A stretch of DNA of 64,000 nucleotides from Erwinia pyri (GCF_030758455.1 NZ_CP132353.1:868001-932000), one strand, 5' to 3'; counted from the stretch's first letter, positions 1 through 11,440 are shown. Numbers and translations are program-made. The notes: generated from the sequence alone by a model not told the origin.

Positions 1-978
1 TTTCTCCACTCCTGCGCCACGGCGATCACGCACGTACACGTCAGCGATCGCGGGCACGCCAGCTTTGTTTCGCTGGCGGCAGCCGAACATGGCATCTCAG
101 CGCTGGGGCAGGTGGTGGAGCTGCATGATGTCGGCCAGCGCCTGTTCAGCCTGCTTGAGAAAGCGCCCGGCGTGCGGCTGTGCTGCCCGGCTAAAGTCAC
201 GCAGGTGATACGTAACCAGCAGAGTACCAGCGTGACGCTGAGCAGTGGCGAAACGCTGGAAGCTCAGCTGCTGGTAGCCGCAGATGGGTCACGTTCTGCC
301 GTTGCGGCCTCCTGTGGCGTACAGTGGCAGTCGCACGATTATCAGCAGATAGCGGTTATCGCCAACGTCTCCACGCAGCAGCCGCACGGTGGACGCGCCT
401 TTGAGCGCTTTACCGAGCACGGTCCGCTGGCCCTGTTGCCGATGTCGGCAGGAAGAAGCTCGCTGGTCTGGTGCCATCCTCTGCAGGAGAAGGCTACCGT
501 TGACGGCTGGAGCGACAGCCAGTTTATGGCGGAGCTGCAGAAAGCTTTCGGCTGGCGGCTGGGTCGTATCACTCAGGTAGGTCAGCGACACAGCTATCCT
601 CTTCAGTTGCAGGCCGCCTCTCAGCATGTTTCTCACCGGCTGGCGCTGGTGGGCAATGCGGCGCAAACGCTGCACCCTATTGCCGGTCAGGGTTTCAATC
701 TGGGGCTCAGGGATGTGATGTCCCTTGCGGAAACCGTGGCCGCATCCTGGCGCACAGGCGAAGATGTGGGGAGCTATGCCACGTTGCAGCGCTATCAGCA
801 GCGTCGCCAGCCGGATGCTGCCGCCACTATTGGCATTACCGACACGCTGGTCAGGCTGTTTGCTAACCGCTATATACCGCTGGTGGCAGGACGCACTCTT
901 GGCCTGATGGCCATGGACGCGCTACCGCCAGTGCGGAATTTGCTTGCCGAGCGCACGTTAGGCTGGGTCGAGCGTTAA
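1..978 (+). CDS. ubiH: 2-octaprenyl-6-methoxyphenol hydroxylase UbiH, 5' end outside window
   Basis: This is the C-terminal part of a class A FAD-dependent monooxygenase of aerobic ubiquinone synthesis. The reading frame is open from base 1 (codons from position 1 read FLHSCATAIT), so the N-terminal Rossmann GxGxxG is outside the window. Visible family signatures are SDRGHASF near the left edge, the LLVAADGS (DG) motif around 270-295, and the GNAAQTLHPIAGQGFNLG (GD-type FAD-binding) motif around 650-705. The protein ends TLGWVER, as enterobacterial UbiH does. It lies 13 bp upstream of ubiI in the same direction, matching the E. coli ubiH-ubiI (visC) arrangement. The UbiH assignment over other class A hydroxylases rests on remembered similarity plus synteny. 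Confidence 0.95.
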   Translation, partial: FLHSCATAITHVHVSDRGHASFVSLAAAEHGISALGQVVELHDVGQRLFSLLEKAPGVRLCCPAKVTQVIRNQQSTSVTLSSGETLEAQLLVAADGSRSAVAASCGVQWQSHDYQQIAVIANVSTQQPHGGRAFERFTEHGPLALLPMSAGRSSLVWCHPLQEKATVDGWSDSQFMAELQKAFGWRLGRITQVGQRHSYPLQLQAASQHVSHRLALVGNAAQTLHPIAGQGFNLGLRDVMSLAETVAASWRTGEDVGSYATLQRYQQRRQPDAAATIGITDTLVRLFANRYIPLVAGRTLGLMAMDALPPVRNLLAERTLGWVER

Positions 979-991
979 GGAGAAAGCAGTA

Positions 992-2194
992 ATGCAAACT
1001 TATGATCTCATCGTCGCAGGCGGCGGTATGGTTGGACTCGCCGTAGCCTGTGGCCTGCAGGGCACGGGGCTGAAAATCGCCGTGCTGGAACGCGAGCCAG
1101 AGCAAGCGTTTACCCTTACAGCAGAGCCCGCGCTACGCGTCTCTGCTATCAACGCCGCCAGCGAGCGCCTGCTTCAGCATCTTGATGTCTGGACCACCAT
1201 CCTGTCGACACGCGCCAGCGCTTATCATGGCATGGAGGTGTGGGACCGCGACAGCTTCGGGCGCATCGCTTTTGACGATGGCCAGCAGGGCCTGGCCCAT
1301 CTTGGGCATATCGTAGAGAACCCGGTCATTCACCACGCATTGTGGAAAAAAGCCAGCGAACTCAGCAACGTCACGCTGATTGCCCCCGCTGAACTTCAGC
1401 AGGTCGCCTTTGGTGACAACGAAGCGTTTGTGACCCTGAAGGATGGCACCATGATGAGTGCCCGGCTGCTGGTGGCTGCCGATGGTGCCAACTCCTGGTT
1501 GCGTAATAAAGCCGATATTCCGCTGGCCTTCTGGGATTACGAGCACCATGCGCTGGTCGCCAACATCCGCACGGAGCAGCCTCATGAGGCGGTAGCGCGT
1601 CAGGTCTTCCACGGTGACGGGATCCTGGCCTTCTTACCACTAAACGAACCTGACCTCTGCTCTATCGTCTGGTCCGTTTCTCCGCAGGAAGCGACCCGTT
1701 TGCAGTCAATGCCTGCTGAGGTCTTCAATCAGCAGCTTTCCGTGGCGTTCGATATGCGGCTGGGGCTGTGTAAAGTAGAGGGCGAGCGTAAAACATTCCC
1801 GCTGATGGGGCGCTATGCGCGTAATTTCGCGGCGCACCGCCTGGCGCTGGTGGGCGATGCCGCGCATACCATTCATCCGCTGGCCGGGCAGGGCGTTAAC
1901 CTGGGCTTTATGGATGCGGCTGAACTGATAGGCGAAGTAAAACGCCTGAATCAGCAGGGTAAAGATATTGGGCAGCATCTCTACCTGCGTCGTTACGAGC
2001 GCAGCCGTAAACAGAGCGCGGCCATGATGCTGGCGGGAATGCAGGGTTTCCGGGAGCTGTTCAGCGGCACTCACCCGGCGAAAAAACTGCTGCGTGACCT
2101 TGGCCTGAGTCTGGCCGATAACCTGCCCGGCGTAAAACCCCGCCTGCTGAAACAGGCAATGGGGCTGAACGATCTGCCGGAGTGGCTGCGCTAA
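992..2194 (+). CDS. ubiI: 2-octaprenylphenol hydroxylase UbiI (formerly VisC)
   Basis: This 400-residue FAD monooxygenase catalyses the C5 hydroxylation in ubiquinone biosynthesis. It has the N-terminal dinucleotide-binding AGGGMVGLAVA (residues 9-19), a DG motif LLVAADGANSWLR near residue 160, and the GDAAHTIHPLAGQGVNLG flavin-binding motif near residue 290, in the usual order. Length equals the family norm. The ATG at 992 is preceded by GGAGAAAG at good spacing. It is probably co-transcribed with ubiH. In E. coli the gcv operon follows in the same direction; here a minus-strand effector-like gene intervenes. Confidence 0.95.
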   Translation: MQTYDLIVAGGGMVGLAVACGLQGTGLKIAVLEREPEQAFTLTAEPALRVSAINAASERLLQHLDVWTTILSTRASAYHGMEVWDRDSFGRIAFDDGQQGLAHLGHIVENPVIHHALWKKASELSNVTLIAPAELQQVAFGDNEAFVTLKDGTMMSARLLVAADGANSWLRNKADIPLAFWDYEHHALVANIRTEQPHEAVARQVFHGDGILAFLPLNEPDLCSIVWSVSPQEATRLQSMPAEVFNQQLSVAFDMRLGLCKVEGERKTFPLMGRYARNFAAHRLALVGDAAHTIHPLAGQGVNLGFMDAAELIGEVKRLNQQGKDIGQHLYLRRYERSRKQSAAMMLAGMQGFRELFSGTHPAKKLLRDLGLSLADNLPGVKPRLLKQAMGLNDLPEWLR

Positions 2195-2222
2195 TCTCTG
2201 CCTGCCGATGGGGCGAATGCAG

Positions 2223-3512
2223 CTATGCCACCCACGCGGCAAGATCCTTGCCGCGTATTTCCTGATTCATCTGTTGCAGTTCGGGCAGAGAGGCCTGGCT
2301 TAACGTCACTCCTTTTTCACCCAGGGTTGTTGCCAGCTGCTGTTGAAACCGTCCAAGCTGCTGTGGATCCAGATAGTGTGCTTTCGCCCCTGTATCCATT
2401 TTATCCCGCCCGTTAGGATTGATTCGGATCAGGGTATCTGCAGGGATTTTCACCCCTTTTGCCAGACAGGCCAGGCTTAGCGTTGCCAGATCCTGAACAG
2501 TATTGAGTTCGATCTCTTTTAATCTGCCCCCCTTCGCCGAGCCTGCCAGAGGATGGTTTTCACTCTGATAGCTGTAGTTCTTCGCTTCTCCCCCCAGCGA
2601 GCCTTTTATAGCGTGCGTTTTGAGGTCGTCGATCTTACTGAAGCCAAATACCATGGGAACGATTTTACCGTCATTGATCATCGCCAGCAGCGGTGCTTTA
2701 CCCGCCTCAAGCTGCTGCTGCAGTGTTTTTGCCGCCTCCGCCAGCATAGGACGCAGCGCCGGGCCATCAAAGCGCTGTTGATGGTGGTCAGAAAAATTGA
2801 TCGTGACGGACTCAGGAAATTTCAGCAAAGCCACGCTCTGCTCTGCTGGCACATTTTCAAACTTTTTTGCCCCATTGTTGCGTGCGCTGGTCAGCAAGTT
2901 CTGTAACCAGTTCGCCGCGACTTCACTAACCTCTTGGTCAGCGCTCGCCTGCAATTGCAGGGCGTTTCCAGTGGAAGGCAGCGGGCGTCCGCTTGCCAGA
3001 TAACCGCCGATAGCCTGAGTCATACGATGCTGAAAAGCGCGGGCAACGGGGTTGCTGCTGTGCATCCCTCTGCCGTGAGAATAGACGCGGGGGTTGCTCC
3101 GAAAATTATTACGGGTGACCTGCTCAGATAATTTTTCGGGGGTACGATCTGAAAAAAAGACCTCTCCCTCCAGCGATTGCGTCCCGCCTTTGGCATCATT
3201 GACGCCCCCTCTTAATTCGCCCGATGCCAGAATTTCAAATCCCCACGGAGAACCATGCAGCGCTTCAGGTTTGGTATAGCCTTTTGGCGCTGTTGGATTC
3301 ATAGAGGAGAGCAGCGCACCGTGCATTTTTTCGCGCAGCGCCACATCGATAGATCGTCGTCTGGAAAGCAGATCAACAGGTGAGAGGTTAGCTTCATTAA
3401 GCTGGCTGGCCTTATGTCCTTCCTCTCTCAACTGGGTGATAGCGGCTGGGTCGTGCTGTTCGACCGCCTGGTGAAGCGGAAAGGTATTCACTGAGGTTGA
3501 TTTGATATCCAT
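2223..3512 (-). CDS. Putative type III secreted effector with ankyrin-like N-terminus and PARP/ADP-ribosyltransferase-like motif
   Basis: This 429-residue protein was not recognised as a named family. Residues 10-70 look like one or two ankyrin-type helices (FPLHQAVEQHDPAAITQLRE). Residues 85-122 follow the PARP-type ADP-ribosyltransferase pattern: LHGSPWGFEILASGEL, a glycine-rich stretch, then EGEVFFSD, compare HGS..NF..IL..GLR...G.GIYFAD in PARPs. Residues 332-336 (KEIEL) could supply an ExE-type acidic pair. There is no signal peptide or membrane segment, and the first 12 residues are rich in Ser/Thr. A hrp-box-like promoter lies 31-58 bp upstream (3543-3570). The gene interrupts the ubiI-gcvT junction that is conserved in E. 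coli, which suggests acquisition. An OspC/CopC-like ADP-riboxanase is an alternative within the same fold. The enzymatic role is inferred. Confidence 0.6.
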   Translation of the reverse strand: MDIKSTSVNTFPLHQAVEQHDPAAITQLREEGHKASQLNEANLSPVDLLSRRRSIDVALREKMHGALLSSMNPTAPKGYTKPEALHGSPWGFEILASGELRGGVNDAKGGTQSLEGEVFFSDRTPEKLSEQVTRNNFRSNPRVYSHGRGMHSSNPVARAFQHRMTQAIGGYLASGRPLPSTGNALQLQASADQEVSEVAANWLQNLLTSARNNGAKKFENVPAEQSVALLKFPESVTINFSDHHQQRFDGPALRPMLAEAAKTLQQQLEAGKAPLLAMINDGKIVPMVFGFSKIDDLKTHAIKGSLGGEAKNYSYQSENHPLAGSAKGGRLKEIELNTVQDLATLSLACLAKGVKIPADTLIRINPNGRDKMDTGAKAHYLDPQQLGRFQQQLATTLGEKGVTLSQASLPELQQMNQEIRGKDLAAWVA

Positions 3513-3542
3513 AGCCTGTAACCAGAAGAGAGATTGTCACGT

Positions 3543-3570
3543 TAAGTGTTCATTCTGGTTAAACGGTTCC
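3543..3570 (-). promoter_or_regulatory. hrp-box-like promoter (HrpL sigma factor)
   Basis: Read on the minus strand the sequence is GGAACC-N15-ACACTTA. The HrpL consensus is GGAACC-N15/16-CCACNNA, so the -35 element is exact and the -10 element has one mismatch. It points towards the effector-like gene, whose ATG is at 3512, a typical distance. The match was found by eye. Confidence 0.55.
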
Positions 3571-3851
3571 CGCAGAACGGCTTCATTTGAAAAATTCTAA
3601 TTTCACCCCTGTTTTCAGATTACTTATTTTCATGCATTAGATGTTTCATCTTGCCGAATTATTTTGGACTCTTTGCAGTAACGCTATTTTTAAACTGGTC
3701 TCACCGCCCTTAATTGTCATTTTTGCGTGCTTCTTTACAGATTTATGGTGAAAAATTTCGGAAACTCTCCGCTGGCCCAGGGGGCGATCGGAAATTTTCG
3801 ACCCCGTTTTACTTATGGTTAATGGCTGCGTTCAGTGGTAAGTTCAGAACC

Positions 3852-3867
3852 AGGTTATCGTTTGCGT
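3852..3867 (+). promoter_or_regulatory. PurR-box-like sequence in the gcv leader
   Basis: AGGTTATCGTTTGCGT matches the PurR palindrome ACGCAAACGTTTGCGT at 12 of 16 positions, with a perfect right half. It lies about 50 bp before gcvT; E. coli gcv also carries a PurR site near its transcript start. A weak -10 candidate (TATGGT, 3815-3820) would give a leader of about 90 nt. The rest of the 3571-3918 interval holds no gene; GcvA and Lrp sites are expected there but I could not place them. Confidence 0.35.
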
Positions 3868-3918
3868 ACGGCTCAGAGCCGCAGCAGGACGTCCAACTAA
3901 TTGCCTCACAGGATTGAT

Positions 3919-5013
3919 ATGACTCAGCAAACCCCCTTGTTCGAACAGCATCAGGCATCAGGCGCGCGCATGGTCGATTTTCACGGCTGGATGATGCCGC
4001 TGCATTACGGCTCGCAGATGGATGAGCACCATGCCGTGCGTACTGATGCCGGCATGTTCGACGTGTCGCACATGACTATTGTCGATCTCAACGGTGCGCG
4101 TACGCGTGAGTTCCTGCGCTATCTGCTCGCCAACGACGTCGCCAAACTCACGCAGCCTGGTAAAGCGCTTTATACCGGGATGCTGAATGCATCCGCTGGC
4201 GTAATTGACGATCTCATTGTTTACTTTATGACCGAAGACTTTTTCCGACTGGTGGTCAACTCGGCGACCCGGGAAAAAGATTTGGCGTGGATTGCTGAGC
4301 ATGCGGCGCCTTACGGCGTGCAGCTGACGCCGCGTGATGACCTGTCGCTGATCGCCGTGCAGGGGCCTCAGGCGCAGGCAAAAGCGCAGACGCTGTTTGA
4401 TGAGGCGCAGCGTGAGGCAGTTGCCGGCATGAAGCCATTCTTTGGCGTGCAGGCGGGTGAGCTGTTTATCGCCACCACCGGCTATACCGGTGAAGCGGGT
4501 TACGAAATTGCGCTGCCGAATGAACAGGCTGCTGATTTCTGGCAGAAGCTGCTGGAGGCAGGCGTTAAACCCGCCGGTCTGGGCGCACGCGATACGCTGC
4601 GTCTGGAAGCGGGCATGAATTTATATGGTCAGGAGATGGACGAAGGTGTCTCTCCGCTGGCCGCTAACATGGGCTGGACCGTAGCGTGGCAGCCTGAAGA
4701 TCGTGATTTCCTTGGTCGTGAGGCGCTGGAAGCGCAACGTGAAAAGGGCACTGACCAGCTGGTGGGTCTGATCATGACGGAGAAAGGCGTGCTGCGAAAT
4801 GAGTTGCCGGTACGCTTTACCGACAGCGAAGGCAATCTGCGTGAAGGGATCATTACCAGCGGCTCCTTCTCTCCAACGTTAGGTTGCAGCATCGCCCTGG
4901 CACGCGTTCCTGCTGGCATTGGCGAGCAGGCCATCGTGCAGATCCGTAACCGGGAAATGCCGGTAAAAGTCACCAAACCTGTTTTTGTTCGCGCCGGAAA
5001 ACCCGTCGCCTAA
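3919..5013 (+). CDS. gcvT: Aminomethyltransferase GcvT (glycine cleavage T-protein)
   Basis: This is the tetrahydrofolate-dependent T-protein, which takes the aminomethyl group from lipoylated GcvH and yields methylene-THF and ammonia. The start was set at ATG 3919 ([12 protein letters not shown]), after an AGGA Shine-Dalgarno, giving 364 residues as in E. coli; the frame extends upstream to 3901 without need. Recognisable blocks are [12 protein letters not shown] near residue 20, [11 protein letters not shown] near 50, [11 protein letters not shown] near residue 190 and [23 protein letters not shown] near residue 225. It is first in the gcvT-gcvH-gcvP operon. Confidence 0.97.
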   Translation: MTQQTPLFEQHQASGARMVDFHGWMMPLHYGSQMDEHHAVRTDAGMFDVSHMTIVDLNGARTREFLRYLLANDVAKLTQPGKALYTGMLNASAGVIDDLIVYFMTEDFFRLVVNSATREKDLAWIAEHAAPYGVQLTPRDDLSLIAVQGPQAQAKAQTLFDEAQREAVAGMKPFFGVQAGELFIATTGYTGEAGYEIALPNEQAADFWQKLLEAGVKPAGLGARDTLRLEAGMNLYGQEMDEGVSPLAANMGWTVAWQPEDRDFLGREALEAQREKGTDQLVGLIMTEKGVLRNELPVRFTDSEGNLREGIITSGSFSPTLGCSIALARVPAGIGEQAIVQIRNREMPVKVTKPVFVRAGKPVA

Positions 5014-5042
5014 TAACGATAACTTCTCAGGAGAGCAGGGCT

Positions 5043-5429
5043 ATGAGCAATGTCCCAAATGAACTGAAATACCGCGACAGCCATGAGTGGGTGCGCAAAG
5101 AAGCTGACGGAACTTACACCGTGGGCATTACCGAGCACGCGCAGGAGCTGCTGGGCGATATGGTTTTTGTCGATCTTCCTGATGTCGGCAACACCTACAG
5201 CCAGGGCGATGACTGCGCCGTAGCTGAATCTGTGAAGGCAGCTTCCGATATCTATGCGCCGATCAGCGGCGAAATTATTGCAGTTAACAGCGCGCTGGAT
5301 GGCGAACCGGAGCTGGTTAACAGCGCCCCCTACGCCGAAGGCTGGCTGTTCAAAATCAAAGCCAGCGATGAAGCCGAGCTGGATGCGTTGATGGATGCGG
5401 ATGCTTATAAAGAGAGCATCGACGAATAA
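5043..5429 (+). CDS. gcvH: Glycine cleavage system H protein
   Basis: This 128-residue lipoyl carrier shuttles the aminomethyl intermediate between GcvP and GcvT. The lipoylation site is the lysine in [14 protein letters not shown], within the expected biotinyl/lipoyl fold. The start is well placed after GGAGAGCAGG. It lies 29 bp after gcvT and 71 bp before gcvP, in the standard enterobacterial order. Confidence 0.97.
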   Translation: MSNVPNELKYRDSHEWVRKEADGTYTVGITEHAQELLGDMVFVDLPDVGNTYSQGDDCAVAESVKAASDIYAPISGEIIAVNSALDGEPELVNSAPYAEGWLFKIKASDEAELDALMDADAYKESIDE

Positions 5430-5500
5430 CTGCTTACGCGGGTGGGGCGGCCTTGACCGTCCCGCCCTGCTTACCCTGCCCGATTCAGGATTTACCGCTA

Positions 5501-8374
5501 ATGACTCAGACTCTCAGCCAGCTTGAACACACCGGTGCGTTTATCGAACGCCACATTGGCCCGTCGCAGGAGCAGCAAACGGCGATGCTCAATGCTACCG
5601 GTGCCAGCTCACTCCAGGACCTTATTGCGTCAATTGTGCCCGCAGATATCCAGCTACCGAGCCCGCCTGCGGTAGGGGATGCGCTGACCGAGCATCAGGC
5701 GCTTGCGGAGCTGAAGGCGATTGCCAGTCAGAATCTGCGCTATAAATCCTATATCGGCATGGGGTATACCCCGGTACTGACGCCGCCGGTTATCCTGCGC
5801 AACATGCTGGAAAATCCGGGCTGGTACACCGCCTATACGCCTTATCAGCCAGAGGTCTCACAGGGCCGTCTGGAAGCACTGCTGAACTTCCAGCAGGTGA
5901 CGCTGGATCTCACCGGGCTGGATATCGCCTCCGCCTCATTGCTGGATGAAGCTACCGCTGCGGCGGAAGCGATGGCGATGGCAAAACGCGTCAGCAAGCT
6001 GAAAAACGCTAACCGCTTCTTTGTGGCGGACGATATTCATCCGCAGACGCTGGATGTGGTGCGTACCCGTGCGGAAACCTTTGGGTTTGAGGTGCTGGTC
6101 GACAGCGCAGCAAAAGTGCTCGACCACCAGGACGTTTTTGGCGTGCTGTTACAACAGGTTGGCACCACGGGTGAAGCTCACGACTATACCGATCTGATTG
6201 CCGAACTGAAAAACCGCAAGGTCATTGTCAGCGTTGCGGCAGATTTTATGTCTCTGGTGCTGCTGCAGGCACCGGGCAAAATCGGCGCGGATATCGTGTT
6301 TGGTTCCGCACAGCGCTTCGGCGTACCGATGGGCTACGGCGGCCCGCATGCGGCCTTCTTTGCTGCGCGTGATGAGCATAAGCGCTCGATGCCGGGACGT
6401 ATTATCGGCGTTTCGCGCGATGCGGCAGGCAACACCGCCTTGCGTATGGCTATGCAGACCCGCGAGCAGCATATCCGCCGCGAAAAAGCCAACTCCAACA
6501 TCTGTACCTCGCAGGTGCTGTTAGCCAATATCGCCAGCCTCTACGCCGTGTTCCACGGGCCGGTGGGGCTGAAGCGCATCGCTTCCCGCATTCACCGTCT
6601 GACCGATATTCTGGCGGCTGGCCTGCAGAAAGGCGGCCTGACGCTGCGTAATCAGCACTGGTTCGATACGCTGACCGTTGAAGTGGCCGATAAAGCCGCG
6701 GTGCTGGATCGCGCCCTGAGCTTTGGTGTGAACCTGCGTACCGATATCCATAACGTGGTAGGGATCACCCTGGATGAGACCACGCTGCGGGAAGATATCA
6801 CGGCGCTGTTCTCCATCCTGCTGGGTGAAAACCATGGGCTGGATATTGATGCTCTGGATGCCGCCGTTGCCGCAGAAAGCACCTCGGTGCCCGCTGCGCT
6901 GCTGCGCCAGGATCCGATTCTGACCCATCCGGTGTTCAACCGTCATCACAGCGAAACCGAGATGATGCGCTATATGCACAGCCTGGAGCGTAAAGATCTG
7001 GCGCTGAATCAGGCGATGATCCCGCTGGGATCCTGCACCATGAAGCTGAATGCGGCGGCTGAGATGATCCCGATCACCTGGCCTGAATTCTCGGAACTGC
7101 ATCCGTTCTGCCCGGCCGACCAGGCGACGGGCTATCTGCAGATGATCGGTCAGCTTTCCCAGTGGCTGGTGCAGCTGACCGGTTATGACGCGCTCTGCAT
7201 GCAGCCAAACTCTGGTGCGCAGGGTGAGTACGCTGGTCTGCTGGCGATCCGCCGCTATCACGAAAGCCGCAACGAAGGCGGGCGTAATATCTGCCTGATC
7301 CCAAGTTCCGCACACGGCACCAACCCGGCTTCAGCTCAGATGGCTGGCATGTCCGTGGTGGTGGTGGCCTGTGACAAGCAGGGCAACATCGACCTGGCCG
7401 ATCTGCGGGCGAAAGCGGAGCAGACGGGCGATGCGCTCTCCTGCATCATGGTGACCTATCCTTCTACTCACGGCGTGTACGAAGAGACCATCCGCGAAGT
7501 CTGCCAGATCGTCCACCAGTTTGGCGGTCAGGTCTATCTGGATGGCGCCAACATGAATGCCCAGGTGGGGATCACTACGCCTGGCTATATCGGCGCGGAC
7601 GTTTCTCACCTTAACCTGCATAAAACCTTCTGCATCCCGCACGGCGGCGGCGGCCCGGGCATGGGACCCATCGGCGTGAAAGCGCATCTGGCACCGTTTG
7701 TGCCAGGGCATAGCGTGGTGCAGATTGATGGCGTACTGACGCAGAATGGCGCTGTCTCTGCCGCACCGTTTGGCAGCGCGTCAATTCTGCCAATCAGCTG
7801 GATGTATATCCGCATGATGGGGGCTGAAGGGCTGAAGCAGGCCAGCTCTGTGGCTATCCTCAATGCCAACTACATCGCCACCCGGCTTAAATCTGCTTAC
7901 CCTATCCTCTACACCGGGCGTGATGGCCGCGTGGCGCATGAATGCATTCTGGATATTCGTCCGCTGAAAGAGCAGACCGGCATCAGCGAGCTGGATATTG
8001 CCAAGCGTCTGATTGACTACGGCTTCCATGCGCCAACCATGTCCTTCCCGGTTGCGGGAACGCTGATGGTTGAGCCAACGGAATCTGAAAGCAAAATCGA
8101 GCTGGACCGCTTTATTGATGCCATGCTGGCGATTCGCATGGAGATCGATCGGGTTGCGGATGGAGAGTGGCCTGCGGATGACAACCCGCTGGTCAATTCA
8201 CCCCATACCCAGATGGAAATCGTGGGCGATTGGACGCATCCTTACAGCCGTGAGCTGGCGGTGTTCCCGGCAGGCAGTGACAATAAATACTGGCCGACCG
8301 TGAAGCGTCTTGATGACGTTTATGGCGACCGCAATCTCTTCTGTTCCTGCGTACCGATGAGCGAATACGAGTAG
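5501..8374 (+). CDS. gcvP: Glycine dehydrogenase (decarboxylating) GcvP
   Basis: This PLP-dependent P-protein decarboxylates glycine and loads the methylamine group onto GcvH. Start ATG 5501 ([20 protein letters not shown]) gives 957 residues, the E. coli length; an upstream TTG extension to 5453 is unnecessary. The N-terminal half contains [12 protein letters not shown]. The C-terminal half carries the PLP-lysine motif [20 protein letters not shown] and [12 protein letters not shown]. It is the last gene of the operon and is followed at once by a strong terminator. Confidence 0.97.
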   Translation: MTQTLSQLEHTGAFIERHIGPSQEQQTAMLNATGASSLQDLIASIVPADIQLPSPPAVGDALTEHQALAELKAIASQNLRYKSYIGMGYTPVLTPPVILRNMLENPGWYTAYTPYQPEVSQGRLEALLNFQQVTLDLTGLDIASASLLDEATAAAEAMAMAKRVSKLKNANRFFVADDIHPQTLDVVRTRAETFGFEVLVDSAAKVLDHQDVFGVLLQQVGTTGEAHDYTDLIAELKNRKVIVSVAADFMSLVLLQAPGKIGADIVFGSAQRFGVPMGYGGPHAAFFAARDEHKRSMPGRIIGVSRDAAGNTALRMAMQTREQHIRREKANSNICTSQVLLANIASLYAVFHGPVGLKRIASRIHRLTDILAAGLQKGGLTLRNQHWFDTLTVEVADKAAVLDRALSFGVNLRTDIHNVVGITLDETTLREDITALFSILLGENHGLDIDALDAAVAAESTSVPAALLRQDPILTHPVFNRHHSETEMMRYMHSLERKDLALNQAMIPLGSCTMKLNAAAEMIPITWPEFSELHPFCPADQATGYLQMIGQLSQWLVQLTGYDALCMQPNSGAQGEYAGLLAIRRYHESRNEGGRNICLIPSSAHGTNPASAQMAGMSVVVVACDKQGNIDLADLRAKAEQTGDALSCIMVTYPSTHGVYEETIREVCQIVHQFGGQVYLDGANMNAQVGITTPGYIGADVSHLNLHKTFCIPHGGGGPGMGPIGVKAHLAPFVPGHSVVQIDGVLTQNGAVSAAPFGSASILPISWMYIRMMGAEGLKQASSVAILNANYIATRLKSAYPILYTGRDGRVAHECILDIRPLKEQTGISELDIAKRLIDYGFHAPTMSFPVAGTLMVEPTESESKIELDRFIDAMLAIRMEIDRVADGEWPADDNPLVNSPHTQMEIVGDWTHPYSRELAVFPAGSDNKYWPTVKRLDDVYGDRNLFCSCVPMSEYE

Positions 8375-8397
8375 TCTGGCGTTTACGGCTAAAGTTA

Positions 8398-8424
8398 AAA
8401 GGGCACAGCAAGTGCCCTTTTTTT
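8398..8424 (+). terminator. Rho-independent terminator of the gcv operon
   Basis: A GGGCAC/GTGCCC stem extended by AAA/TTT pairs closes a short loop and is followed by a run of T. It starts 23 bp after the gcvP stop. The T-run reaches the Shine-Dalgarno of ygfF. Confidence 0.9.
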
Positions 8425-8436
8425 ATGGAGAAAATG

Positions 8437-9180
8437 ATGAAAATTGCGTTAGTAACCGGTGGCAGCCGGGGAATAGGGCGGGCAACATCGTTACTGCTGG
8501 CCCGGCGCGGATACAACGTGGCGGTGAATTATCACCAGAATGTCGCAGCGGCAGCAGAAGTGGTCGCGCTGATTACAGAGCAGGGCGGCAAGGCTTTTGC
8601 CGTTCAGGCTGATATTGCCGATGAGCAGCAGGTTGTGGCGATGTTTGAACAGATTGATCGTCAGCCGGGTCAGCTTGGTGCGCTGGTGAATAATGCCGGG
8701 ATCCTGTTTCAGCAGACCCGCGTGGAGCAGCTGACGGCTGAGCGAATCAATCGGGTCTTTGCCACCAATGTTACAGGCTGTTTTATCTGCTGTCGTGAGG
8801 CGGTAAAAAGGATGGCTTACCACCACGGCGGAGAGGGCGGCGCTATAGTCAACGTCTCCTCAGCGGCAGCGCGACTCGGCGCGCCTGGCGAGTATGTTGA
8901 TTATGCGGCATCAAAAGGGGCGATGGATACGCTGACCACAGGACTTTCGCTGGAGGTAGCCGCTCAGGGGATCAGGGTGAATGGTGTACGTCCCGGCTTA
9001 ATCTATACGGAGATGCATGCCGATGGCGGCGAACCCGGAAGAGTGGATCGTGTTGCACCCGCCTTACCCATGCAGCGAGGCGGCCAGCCTGAAGAGATCG
9101 CTCAGGCTATTTTGTGGCTGCTGAGTGACGAGGCCTCCTATATCACCGGCTCCTTTATTGATGCAGCAGGCGGACGATAG
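8437..9180 (+). CDS. ygfF: Short-chain dehydrogenase YgfF
   Basis: This is an SDR-family NAD(P)-dependent oxidoreductase with unknown physiological substrate. It has the cofactor motif TGGSRGIG (residues 7-14), NNAG near residue 89, and the catalytic Ser with YxxxK (VDYAASKGA) near residue 155. Starting at ATG 8437, with GGAG six bases upstream, gives 247 residues as in E. coli; ATG 8434 is the alternative. It follows gcvP and precedes the bglA remnant, as in E. coli (bglA-ygfF-gcvP). The gcv terminator separates its transcript from gcv. Confidence 0.9.
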   Translation: MKIALVTGGSRGIGRATSLLLARRGYNVAVNYHQNVAAAAEVVALITEQGGKAFAVQADIADEQQVVAMFEQIDRQPGQLGALVNNAGILFQQTRVEQLTAERINRVFATNVTGCFICCREAVKRMAYHHGGEGGAIVNVSSAAARLGAPGEYVDYAASKGAMDTLTTGLSLEVAAQGIRVNGVRPGLIYTEMHADGGEPGRVDRVAPALPMQRGGQPEEIAQAILWLLSDEASYITGSFIDAAGGR

Positions 9181-9233
9181 AAACAGACGCCAGGCAATAC
9201 TGCACAAACATTGCTGGGTATCGCCCGGCTACA

Positions 9234-9251
9234 GCCTCCAGGCCTGGAGGC
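9234..9251. repeat. Perfect 18-bp palindrome GCCTCCAGGCCTGGAGGC
   Basis: The sequence is its own reverse complement and lies 53 bp after ygfF, between convergent ygfF and the bglA remnant. No clear T-tract follows, so a canonical terminator is not supported. It could be a weak bidirectional terminator or an operator-like dyad. Confidence 0.5.
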
Positions 9252-9318
9252 TTCCGGCTTTTACCGGGCCAACGCTCTGTACCTTTAAGAGTGATAAAAG
9301 GTATCGGTTCAGATCGGG

Positions 9319-10502
<1,184 letters not shown>

Positions 10503-10750
10503 GGCTGGCCTCGTGATTTTCCCTGAAAAAAGTTGCCAACCAGTGTAAGGGAAACGATTGCGCAGATCTCGCCTAAAAGTGTGGGTTACACTCGATCACG
10601 GTTTATTTTAAGCTTACACCTGTACTCTGAAATTATTCTCAGCTAGGCTGTTCGTGCTCAAGCTACTGGCCTGTCCCCGCTCACCGCAACCATTGTTGAG
10701 CGGTTCTTAACTACTATTCAGGCCCGTTCAGGGTACGGAGATAAGGCTTC

Positions 10751-11410
10751 ATGACGGAAAAATCATTATCAGAACATGAACAAGGCTATTCACTGGCTGA
10801 AGAGGTGGCGAACAGCATCAGCCACGGCATTGGTTTACTGTTAGGGATTATTGGGCTGGTCCTGCTGCTGACCCAGGCCATAGAGGCAAAGGCCACCACG
10901 CTGGCTATTGCCAGTTACAGTCTCTATGGCGGCAGTATTATTCTGCTCTATCTGGCTTCCACGCTCTATCACGCGATCCCTAACCCGCGTGCGAAATTCT
11001 GGCTGAAGAGGCTGGATCACTGCGCTATCTATATTTTGATCGCCGGCACCTATACCCCTTTTCTGCTGGTGGGGCTGCAGTCGCCGCTGGCGCATGGATT
11101 AATGGTGGTGATCTGGAGTCTGGCGCTGCTTGGCGTGATCTTTAAGCTGGCATTTATTCATCGCTTTGAGGCGCTCTCCGTCATCACCTATTTGCTGATG
11201 GGCTGGCTCTCGCTGATTGTGGTCTACCAGCTGGCGATGAAACTCTCTCCGGGCGGGATCTGGCTGCTGGCAGCGGGAGGCATAACCTATTCGCTGGGGG
11301 TGATTTTCTATGTCTCGAAGCGCATCCCCTATAACCACGCTATCTGGCATGGGTTTGTGCTCGGCGGCAGCCTCTGCCATTTTCTGGCGATCTATCTCTA
11401 TGTGATGTGA
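10751..11410 (+). CDS. trhA: Hemolysin III / PAQR family membrane protein YqfA (TrhA)
   Basis: This 219-residue integral membrane protein has seven predicted hydrophobic segments. It carries the family residues SISHGIG (residue 22), LYHA after the third segment, [17 protein letters not shown] near residue 90, and a C-terminal [13 protein letters not shown] motif; the His and Asp residues are the putative metal site. In E. coli this protein affects membrane energetics and fluidity; a hemolytic role is not implied. AAGG precedes the start, and synteny with ygfZ and bglA is conserved. Confidence 0.92.
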   Translation: MTEKSLSEHEQGYSLAEEVANSISHGIGLLLGIIGLVLLLTQAIEAKATTLAIASYSLYGGSIILLYLASTLYHAIPNPRAKFWLKRLDHCAIYILIAGTYTPFLLVGLQSPLAHGLMVVIWSLALLGVIFKLAFIHRFEALSVITYLLMGWLSLIVVYQLAMKLSPGGIWLLAAGGITYSLGVIFYVSKRIPYNHAIWHGFVLGGSLCHFLAIYLYVM

Positions 11411-11411
11411 A

Positions 11412-11440
11412 AACAGGAGCCGTAAGGCTCCTGTTCTGTT
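11412..11440. terminator. Bidirectional terminator between yqfA and ygfZ
   Basis: The inverted repeat AACAGGAGCC/GGCTCCTGTT has a 4-base loop and is followed by CTGTTT on the plus strand and TTTTC on the minus strand. It sits between convergent genes. Confidence 0.8.
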
